47,186 bases of DNA from an uncultured Gammaproteobacteria bacterium (GTDB taxonomy: Bacteria > Pseudomonadota > Gammaproteobacteria > Arenicellales > Poriferihabitantaceae): assembly GCA_947259885.1 (NCBI GenBank), contig CAMYNW010000033.1, positions 1-47,186 on the forward strand. The letters run 5' to 3'. How positions within the stretch are numbered: the stretch's first letter is position 1; each line of letters begins with the position of its first letter. A program made the position numbers and the translations under genes. The notes beneath the pieces were generated by a model. The model did not search any database. It saw nothing but the letters and a program-made list of their open reading frames with translations, and was not told the DNA's origin. Shown piece by piece: positions 40,250 to 47,186 of the stretch.

Positions 40250-42901
40250 GTGAACTTTAACTGCTCCAAATATCTCGCAACCGCCATCGCTAAGGCGCTG
40301 GTTGTAAGCACGCTGCTACTATGGGCGAATGTGGCAGATGCTGCTGCAGGAGAGAGCCAGAGTGGATGGGGCAATCTGACAAGCGAAGTCCACCATGTAA
40401 TCAAAATTCCGGAAATTCAAGAACTCCAATGGACGCTTGCGTCCATGCCAGGTGCAAGTGATCTGCTGATGTGGATTGGCGAAAATTTGTTGGTGGGTAT
40501 GCAAACAATTTTAGTTCTTCTTCTGATCATTCTGGTGGTCAGGCTGATTCGAGAACCCGGCTACGCGCAGAATACTAGGCAAGAACTGGACTTAACGGAA
40601 GCGCGATATCAACATCTGATAGAACACGCACAAGGCTTTATCGGCAGCCATGATTGCTCAGGTAAATTTCTTTCGGTAAATCCGGCAGGCGCTAAAGCAC
40701 TGGGGTATGAAGTCGAAGAGCTGATAGAAATGTCGATAGGTCAACTTCTGTGTCCTAAGGGGAAGGAGTTGCTCAAAGACTACCTTGATCAATGTCGAAC
40801 CGGGTCCAGCACCGGCGTGGTGTGTACAACGAAAAAATCGGGCGAGTTAAGCCATTGGAGGTATACCAACGTCCTGTATCAAGAACCCGGTAAGGAATCT
40901 ATTGTCATTGTGAATGCTCAGGAAATCACCGAGCAATTCTATGCCGAACGCAGTCTCAAGGAAAAGGAAAGGCAACTAGACGCAATATTCAAATACTCAC
41001 CCGCTGAAATCTATCTTAAAGATCGAGAAGGCCGTTATGTGCGCATCAGCAGTCAGTTCGAGAAGATATTTAATGTTACCAACGAGCACGTAAAGGGAAA
41101 ATTACCCCACGAAGTTCACCCTAAAGACCTGGCTGACTCGACCCGGCAACAGGATCTCGATGTATTGAACCAGGGTAAAGTCATTACCCGGGAAGAGATC
41201 ACGTTTCTGGAGAATGAACAGGATCGTCTCCATACATTGTTGACAATAAAATTTCCTGTGTTCGATGACGATAATACCGTGTCTGGGTTGGGTGCTGTAG
41301 TCACGGATATCACCGAGCAAAGAGACAGTCAACAAATGCTCAGCCAGGCTGCCAGAATCGCGCATCTTGGCCACTGGCGTTACGATGAACTGGAGGAGAA
41401 ATTTGTCACGGTTTCCCAAGAGCTGGCTGATATTTATGGGTGTACCGTAGACGAGTTCATGTCCCATTCGAGTCACCGTGAATACATAGATAGGTATGTC
41501 CATCCTGAAGATCTATCTCGCGTGGTCGAGTTATACGATGAATACGAATCTGATCTTGAATATCGAATCGTGCGAAGAGACGGAAGTGTGCGGTATGTTC
41601 GCGAAAAAGCTGAATATATTTTCACCGATACTGGGGAATCCCCGGTGTTTTCAGTCGGCACATTGCAAGACATTACTGAGCAAAAAGAGATTGAACTGCA
41701 ACTGGTTTGCCTTAAAGAGGAGGCAGAACTAGCGAATCAGGCAAAGAGTAACTTTCTCGCCAATATTAGTCACGAAATTCGTACGCCGATGACGCTAATA
41801 ATCGGAATGTCAGATCTGCTCAAGGAAACTTCTCCAACGCTTAATCAAAGGCGATACCTGCAATCGATAGATCATGCCGGGAACCATTTGCTGGCATTGA
41901 TAAACAGTATATTGGACCTGTCAAAGATTGAGGCTGGAGAACTGGTCCTGGAAGAACTGGGATTCAATTTACAGAAACTGATTGAAAGCGTATTAAACTC
42001 AAATCAGGTAACGGCAAAGAAAAAAGGCCTGTCGCTGCATTACGAGGTCGCAGATGATCTGAACCCGGAGCGAACGGGCGATTCCCATCGTCTTGAACAG
42101 GTTCTGCTGAACCTCGTGGACAATGCCCTTAAATTTACCCAGGATGGGGAAATTGTTGTACGAGCCAAATCAACATCAACGCACTCAGAAGAGCAATTGG
42201 TTCAGTTTTCGGTTTCAGATACGGGCATCGGTATACCGAGAGAGCAACACGATCAAATCTTTGACGCTTTTGCGCAGCAGGATGCCTCTGTCACAAGACA
42301 ATTTGGCGGCACAGGTTTGGGGCTGTCAATCTGCAGGCAGCTGGTGGAACTGATGGGAGGACGAATTTGGCTGGAAAGCGAACCCGGAAAAGGTAGTACA
42401 TTTTATTTCACAGTTAGGCTTTCGGAATCTGAGGCCTTGATACAAGGTGAGGAACGTGGAAAGACACTGGATCTGAGGCTACGTCCTCTTAATATCCTTA
42501 TGGTCGAAGATGAGGTGATCATCCGAGCTCTTCTCAAAGAGTTTCTGTCAGATTCACCGCATACCGTGACCACAGCTGGCGACGGTAACGAGGCGCTAGA
42601 CTTGTTTAAAAAAGAGAACTTTGATCTGGTATTGATGGATCTGCAAATGCCGGTCATGGATGGATATAGCTCGATTTCACATATAAGAGCCTGGGAACAC
42701 TCTCAAAAAAGACTCTCCGTGCCAATTATCGCGCTGTCTGCGCATGTAGTAGCTGAGGAAATCGAACGATGTTTATCGCTTGGCGCCACTGCACACTTGA
42801 GTAAGCCGGTAAGAAAGGCGACGCTCTTAAACAAGATACACGAGATTTGTGCAGATTCGACCGATAGCGAACAATATCGTTCTATGAACTGTGCAGTCTA
42901 A
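40250..42901 (+). CDS. Hybrid sensor histidine kinase with three PAS domains and a receiver
   Basis: This 883-residue protein starts at GTG 40250. It has an N-terminal signal/anchor (residues about 10-30) and a second helix (VGMQTILVLLLIILVVRLI, about 85-103) with a small periplasmic part between. Three PAS domains follow (about 118-230, 245-355, 370-485; each ends in a DITEQ-type motif). HisKA has phospho-accepting H508 in ISHEIRTPM. HATPase_c has NLVDNALKFT, DTGIGIP and GGTGLGLSI. The C-terminal receiver has phosphoacceptor D797 (LVLMDLQMPVMDG). No HPt domain or partner regulator adjoins it, so it is an orphan hybrid kinase of unknown signal. Confidence 0.93.
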   Translation: MNFNCSKYLATAIAKALVVSTLLLWANVADAAAGESQSGWGNLTSEVHHVIKIPEIQELQWTLASMPGASDLLMWIGENLLVGMQTILVLLLIILVVRLIREPGYAQNTRQELDLTEARYQHLIEHAQGFIGSHDCSGKFLSVNPAGAKALGYEVEELIEMSIGQLLCPKGKELLKDYLDQCRTGSSTGVVCTTKKSGELSHWRYTNVLYQEPGKESIVIVNAQEITEQFYAERSLKEKERQLDAIFKYSPAEIYLKDREGRYVRISSQFEKIFNVTNEHVKGKLPHEVHPKDLADSTRQQDLDVLNQGKVITREEITFLENEQDRLHTLLTIKFPVFDDDNTVSGLGAVVTDITEQRDSQQMLSQAARIAHLGHWRYDELEEKFVTVSQELADIYGCTVDEFMSHSSHREYIDRYVHPEDLSRVVELYDEYESDLEYRIVRRDGSVRYVREKAEYIFTDTGESPVFSVGTLQDITEQKEIELQLVCLKEEAELANQAKSNFLANISHEIRTPMTLIIGMSDLLKETSPTLNQRRYLQSIDHAGNHLLALINSILDLSKIEAGELVLEELGFNLQKLIESVLNSNQVTAKKKGLSLHYEVADDLNPERTGDSHRLEQVLLNLVDNALKFTQDGEIVVRAKSTSTHSEEQLVQFSVSDTGIGIPREQHDQIFDAFAQQDASVTRQFGGTGLGLSICRQLVELMGGRIWLESEPGKGSTFYFTVRLSESEALIQGEERGKTLDLRLRPLNILMVEDEVIIRALLKEFLSDSPHTVTTAGDGNEALDLFKKENFDLVLMDLQMPVMDGYSSISHIRAWEHSQKRLSVPIIALSAHVVAEEIERCLSLGATAHLSKPVRKATLLNKIHEICADSTDSEQYRSMNCAV

Positions 42902-42937
42902 AGAATGCTTGTGGCAATCTGATATTGGGCTGATCGG

Positions 42938-44158
42938 TCACTGCTTTTTATTCATCGTCGCCGGAGCGAGGATCAAAGCTATGGCGACACCGATGGCACC
43001 ATAAATAAGAGCACTTCGCAGCACCAGCGAAAGACTCTGCCACTCGATGGATTCCTGACTGGCGACAAGAGAAGATAATCCTAAAAGTAAGCAAGAGAAT
43101 GCCAGGCGCGCGCTCAGACTCTGTAGCGAAAGATATGTCGCACGCAGGTGGCTACCAATTCTAGGTGCGATGGCGGCGTTGACCGGAGCGTGGATCATGG
43201 CCATAGGGAAGTTCCGTAAAATCACCATTCCCAATGCCAGGCTGCTCAAAAATATTGATACTGAAGCGATAATAGCCAGCTGAATAACAAATGCGGAGAG
43301 CAGGAGCGCTTTTATTCCAACCCGCCTGCTCAAGCGCACACTATAGGCTGCGCCAATAGTGCCACCAAACATGGATGTCGCAATGACGATTCCAGATACC
43401 AGAGGTGAGCTGTCGGCCGACAGCCAGCTGATCTCTAATAGTTTGATATACGGTTGATAAAACTCATATACCACATGCTCGAGAGAGTACATCAGCACCA
43501 TTACGCCGAAGAGCCAGGCAAGCACACCATCTCGTAAATGACGCAAGCATTCACTTATGGTTCGCCACAGAGTGGTGTCAAGCGTTTGATTGAGACGGTG
43601 TGTTGCTGGCTCGACGAAGCGCCATACCAGCCACAGCATCCAGACGGCGCCGAACAGAGAGAGGAAGTATGGCCAGCGCAGGTCATACATTCCTAATAGT
43701 CCTCCCGCCAGCGCAGATAGGCATAGCGCCGCCATGCTGAATGCCTGTCCTTTAGCTTCGTATGAGGCATACTCCTGCTCGCGATTTGCAGAAAGCAAAG
43801 AGTCGTAAAGGAACGCCGTGTCGGTTCCCGATAGCATTGCTATGCCAAGTGCCAGAAAGAACTGTCCGAATACTAGCGATATAAATCCGTCGGCTGTCAG
43901 GAATGCCAGGTTTGCAAGAATGTAAGCAAAGCCGGCAATCATCAAGGAAATCCGTCTGCCGACACGATCCGAAAAATAACCGGAGGGAACTTCAAAGATA
44001 CATACTGAAAAGTAATAAAAGGCACCCAGCAAGATGACTTCAGACAAACTTACAAACTGGTTAAAAAAGAGAAAGAAAACCGGTAACCACCCAAATAAGC
44101 TGGAAGAAAACTGGAACCAGGGATAACTGGAAATATTGTTCTCGATTTGCCGATTCAC
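42938..44158 (-). CDS. MFS transporter
   Basis: This 406-residue protein with about twelve membrane helices has the MFS loop signature between helices 2 and 3: PSGYFSDRVGRRISLMIAG. The central loop has ATHRLNQTLD near residue 190. The subgroup looks like general metabolite or drug efflux transporters; the substrate is unknown. The GTG 44158 start has no strong ribosome-binding site. It converges on the hybrid kinase and diverges from the DUF2520 gene. Confidence 0.88.
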   Translation of the reverse strand: MNRQIENNISSYPWFQFSSSLFGWLPVFFLFFNQFVSLSEVILLGAFYYFSVCIFEVPSGYFSDRVGRRISLMIAGFAYILANLAFLTADGFISLVFGQFFLALGIAMLSGTDTAFLYDSLLSANREQEYASYEAKGQAFSMAALCLSALAGGLLGMYDLRWPYFLSLFGAVWMLWLVWRFVEPATHRLNQTLDTTLWRTISECLRHLRDGVLAWLFGVMVLMYSLEHVVYEFYQPYIKLLEISWLSADSSPLVSGIVIATSMFGGTIGAAYSVRLSRRVGIKALLLSAFVIQLAIIASVSIFLSSLALGMVILRNFPMAMIHAPVNAAIAPRIGSHLRATYLSLQSLSARLAFSCLLLGLSSLVASQESIEWQSLSLVLRSALIYGAIGVAIALILAPATMNKKQ

Positions 44159-44284
44159 AATAAAATCAGCAAGCGATTTGATTAGGCCAGAGAATCTCTC
44201 GCCAGTTTGATAGTATATTGATCGTCATAGACACACCGTTAAATGTAGTGCAAAAGGTGGTCGAACGGAATCCAAAGAGACATG

Positions 44285-44307
44285 ACCGCCGTGTAATTCT
44301 CGGCGGT
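44285..44307. other. 7-bp GC-rich stem-loop
   Basis: ACCGCCG (44285-44291) and CGGCGGT (44301-44307) pair perfectly around a 9-nt loop in the divergent gap between the MFS and DUF2520 genes. No T-run follows. It could be a REP-like element or leader structure. Confidence 0.35.
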
Positions 44308-44376
44308 TCATACTTGCGGGATAAAGTTTGAATTCTTGTGACTGCTGAAATCCTAATATTTGAATAAAATCAACTA

Positions 44377-45258
44377 ATGAATACCAAAGTCCCTGCGACT
44401 CTCAATATGATTGGCTGCGGCAAAGCAGGCAGAACTCTGGGACATCTATGGCATCGCGCAGGGATCTTTAATATTGGTGGGGTGCTGACGCGTTCGATTG
44501 AAAGCGCTACCGCGGCAGTCGAACAAATGGGAGCCGGCACACCTCTTCGTTTGCTGAGCGAACTTGAGTCAGCAGAGTTGACACTGATCGCGACACCGGA
44601 TCAAGAAATTAAAGGTATTGCCACTAGTCTGGCGAGTGGCGCTGTGCTCGATCGAGATAGCATCGTATTCCACTTAAGCGGCGCTCTTGATTCTTCATTA
44701 TTTCGGCAAGCCGGATTGGAGCAGGTCAATGTCGCCAGCGTGCACCCGCTTCGCAGCTTTGCTGATCCGAATTTATCGGCTGCGGAATTTGTAGGTACCT
44801 GGTGTGGTTTCGAAGGAGAATCTGAGACAGAGCATTCGCTATACAGCGCCTTTGAGAAAATCGGCGCACGTATGTTCAGGATCGAACCTGACCGCAAGTT
44901 GATATATCACGCGGCCAGCGTGATGGTGAGTAACTATATCAATGCATTGATCGAATCAGGAATTAATACCTTCCAGCTTGCAGGAATTGACCGTCAGACC
45001 GTTAGCGCGATGATCGCTCCGATTGTGCGAAATACCTGCGACAACATCATTAAATCAGATCCTGGTTCGGCACTAACGGGTCCAATCATGAGAGGTGATT
45101 GGCAAATAGTTGAGCGAGAACTGGAAAATCTAAGAGAGCTTGATCCGAATTTAGGTGATGTCTACCGGGTTCTAGGCAAGGCAACCCTTTCTCTGGCCGA
45201 ATCGAACAGCTTGCTCACTGCAGAACAGATCTCAAAACTGGGTAAAGTACTGTATTGA
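44377..45258 (+). CDS. Rossmann-fold / DUF2520 protein
   Basis: This 293-residue protein has an N-terminal NAD(P)-binding Rossmann domain (LNMIGCGKAGRTLGHLW, then LTLIATPDQEI) and a C-terminal helical DUF2520 domain (SVHPLRSFADP, AASVMVSNYINALIE, ALTGPIMRGD). The layout resembles ketopantoate/F420-type reductases. In several bacteria DUF2520 proteins accompany pantothenate genes, but none is here. The nucleotide loop GxGxxG is GCGKAG. The reaction is unknown. Confidence 0.88.
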   Translation: MNTKVPATLNMIGCGKAGRTLGHLWHRAGIFNIGGVLTRSIESATAAVEQMGAGTPLRLLSELESAELTLIATPDQEIKGIATSLASGAVLDRDSIVFHLSGALDSSLFRQAGLEQVNVASVHPLRSFADPNLSAAEFVGTWCGFEGESETEHSLYSAFEKIGARMFRIEPDRKLIYHAASVMVSNYINALIESGINTFQLAGIDRQTVSAMIAPIVRNTCDNIIKSDPGSALTGPIMRGDWQIVERELENLRELDPNLGDVYRVLGKATLSLAESNSLLTAEQISKLGKVLY

Positions 45259-45335
45259 AGGCAGCATCTCGGGATTGCTATAACTTTATTAATACCCATC
45301 TCAACGCTCTTGTCTAGATCACACATGCCGCGAAA

Positions 45336-47085
45336 ATGACCCCTCCTTCCAGAATTACAACTGACCAGACCGGCAGGTGGCGCGTATCAAAAAAACTGTT
45401 ACCGTATTTGTGGAATTACCGTAACCGAATTGCGATTGGGCTTGTATTTCTGGTGCTCGCCCGGCGCGATGGAGGTCAGCGAAGCCGGGGCGATATTGAT
45501 ATTACCGCTAGCTTTTTTGATCAGCTACGGATTACTTCGGTTCTGTTCTACCTTATTTAATGAGCTGCGGAACGTTGTTTTCATAAAAGCCAGTGTGCAT
45601 ATCATTCAAAGAGTTTCACTGGAGATCCTCACACACCTGCATAAACTGTCTCTGGGATTCCATCTGGATCGTAAAACCGGAGCACTTTCTCGTGATGTTG
45701 AAAGAGGCACCAACGCAATCACCTATTTTCTAAGAATCATAATTTTTAATATCGTGCCGGTAATCTTTGAGATCGGCGCGGTGTTGGTCATTCTCTGGAG
45801 CCAGTTTAATATCTGGTTCGCCCTGACCACAATGGCAGTAATCATTGTATATGCTGCATTTACGTTCTTGGTGACGCGCTGGCGCACCCATTTCAGGATT
45901 GAAATGAATGAGGCTGAATCCTCAGCTAATACAAGGGCGCTGGACTCTTTGCTCAACTATGAAACGGTTAAAGTTTTTGGCAATGAAAACATGGAGCGCC
46001 AGCGTTATCGTGAAGCATTAGACGGCTGGGTGTCGTCGTCCATTAAAAGTAACTATTCTCTTTCTTTTCTGAATGCTGGTCAGGGGATGATCATTGCCGT
46101 GGGAACTACCGTATTAATGATTATGGCGGCGAGTGGCGTGGTATCGGGTACGTTAACCCTCGGTGATTTCGCAATGGTCAATGCTTTTCTGATACAGCTC
46201 TACATCCCCTTGAGCTTTCTGGGTTCGATCTATCGAGATTTGAATCACTCTCTTATCGATATGGAAAAGATGTTCGATCTGCTGGAGGTGGAGCCCGAGG
46301 TGATCGAAAAAGTCGGGGCCAGGCCACTGGTTTTGTCTGATGGTGAAGTTCGATTCGAGAACGTGAACTTTCACTATCTCTCGGAACAACCGATACTCAA
46401 AGATATCAGCTTCACTATCCCAGGTGGCAAGATGGTAGCCGTTGTAGGACCCTCAGGCTCAGGGAAGTCGACTCTGTCAAGAATGTTGCTTAGGTTTTAC
46501 GATCCGGAGGAAGGTCGTATTTTAATTGACGGTCAAGATGTGCGTGACCTGACGCTTGATAGTCTTCGAGAGATTATGGGAGTGGTTCCTCAGGACACCG
46601 TCTTGTTCAATGACACTATTGGATACAATATCGCCTACGGCCGCCCGAGCGCCACACAGCAGGAAATTGAGCAGGCTGCGTCGATTGCCCAAATTGATGA
46701 ATTCATTCGACAGCATCCTAAGGGCTACGACATTCTGGTAGGCGAGCGTGGACTTAAGCTTTCTGGCGGTGAAAAACAACGGGTTGCTATCGCCCGCACA
46801 GCGCTCAAGCAGGCGAGGATTCTGGTATTCGATGAGGCCACATCGTCGCTGGATAGCCGCTCGGAAAAGGCGATTCAACGGGCCCTCGAACGGGTGGCGG
46901 AAAACTGTACTACCCTGATAATCGCGCATCGTCTGTCCACTATAGTCAACGCAGATCAGATCATCGTGCTCGATAAGGGACGTATAGCAGAGCAGGGTAA
47001 GCATACCTCCTTACTAGAAATGAAGGGGCTGTATCATCAAATGTGGCAGCTACAGCAACATGACCAGTTGGATCACACTCTTTAA
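45336..47085 (+). pseudogene. ATM1/HMT1-type ABC transporter (fused permease-ATPase), frameshifted near the N-terminus
   Basis: The first frame (from ATG 45336) encodes WRVSKKLLPYLWNYRNRIAI then GLVFLVLA, the start of an ATM1-type half-transporter, and goes out of frame near 45460. The second frame carries PLAFLISYGLLRFCSTLFNELRN onward with a full ATPase domain: Walker A GPSGSGKST, Q-loop VVPQDTVLFN, signature LSGGEKQR, Walker B ILVFDEATS, H-loop IAHRLST. About 25-30 residues normally between them (end of helix 1 to helix 2) are missing, so a deletion plus frameshift is likelier than programmed shifting. Intact relatives export glutathione-linked or iron-sulfur-related compounds. A truncated protein from 45430 would lack helix 1. 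Confidence 0.75.
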
Positions 47086-47091
47086 CAAAAT

Positions 47092-47186
47092 ATGAGTCGC
47101 TACCGACCGCCTCAATCACGCTCGTCTCCCTATGTCACGCCCGAGGGCTTTGCGGCTTTACAGCGGGAAGAAACCGAAATATGGAA
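47092..47186 (+). CDS. greB: Transcription elongation factor GreB, N-terminal part
   Basis: ATG 47092 starts MSRYRPPQSRSSPYVTPEGF and continues AALQREETEIW to the window edge. This is the characteristic GreB N-terminus (MSRYRPP...YITPEGYxxLxxEL), the beginning of the coiled coil that enters the RNA polymerase secondary channel to stimulate transcript cleavage. Only 31 residues are inside the window. It follows the ABC gene by 6 bp. Confidence 0.85.
   Translation, partial: MSRYRPPQSRSSPYVTPEGFAALQREETEIW

Noticed and set aside
45430..45560. Programmed frameshift in the ABC transporter
   Set aside because: No slippery heptamer is seen at the junction, and about 25-30 family residues are missing, which points to a deletion.

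Overview
The window looks like chromosomal DNA of a Gammaproteobacterium, probably an aquatic or marine one. Supporting genes are a GreB start, a RutE-type reductase, DUF3301, DUF6502, DUF1127, a YqaA-like protein and an M24 enzyme close to the DMSP lyase DddP. Base composition looks moderate, and many starts are GTG or TTG. I see no tRNA, rRNA, CRISPR array or prophage. One decayed IS110-type element sits at the left edge, and several genes are broken or survive only as fragments, so parts of the region are decaying (or the sequence carries indels).

Layout. 1-2300: IS110-family remnant, an EamA exporter, and a short glutamine-amidotransferase remnant. 2670-6101: an MFS protein converging on a minus-strand operon of amidoligase, class-I amidotransferase-fold hydrolase and YqaA. 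6514-9306: a frameshifted ankyrin gene and a NarL-type two-component pair. 9549-13159: two predicted Tat-exported lipoproteins with Ser/Thr-Gly repeat tails, flanking a TibC-like O-heptosyltransferase and a DUF6502 protein, with clear operator and promoter signals. 13371-17404: a half-size TMEM165/GDT1 protein, an exported deaminase, an exported lectin-like protein, and a pirin-RutE pair divergent from a LysR regulator. 17546-24904: a cytosolic BtuF-like protein coupled to a DddP-like M24 protein, pyruvate kinase, 3-methyladenine glycosylase, a DUF1127 peptide, a metallophosphoesterase, GST, YHS and DUF3301 genes. 25323-28855: a DoxX-like membrane protein, then a tightly coupled operon of two ATP-grasp ligases and an MFS transporter. 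28902-33803: exonuclease III, a methionine-type aminotransferase, then a coupled HAD dehalogenase / alpha-beta hydrolase / tartrate-dehydrogenase-like operon. 33930-37559: UGT-like glycosyltransferase, cupin, cytidylyltransferase and LicD. 38117 to the end: an MDR oxidoreductase, a racemase remnant in a 1-kb gap, a triple-PAS hybrid kinase, an MFS protein, a DUF2520 protein, a frameshifted ATM1-type ABC transporter and the start of greB.

The best candidates for something undescribed are three. First is the repeat-lipoprotein/heptosyltransferase island (9.5-13.2 kb): I infer that the glycosyltransferase modifies the Ser/Thr-Gly tails. Second is the two-ATP-grasp plus MFS operon (25.9-28.9 kb), which looks like a minimal pathway making and exporting a small amide-linked product. 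Third is the amidoligase operon (4.0-6.1 kb). All three functional readings rest on family knowledge plus gene context and have not been tested.
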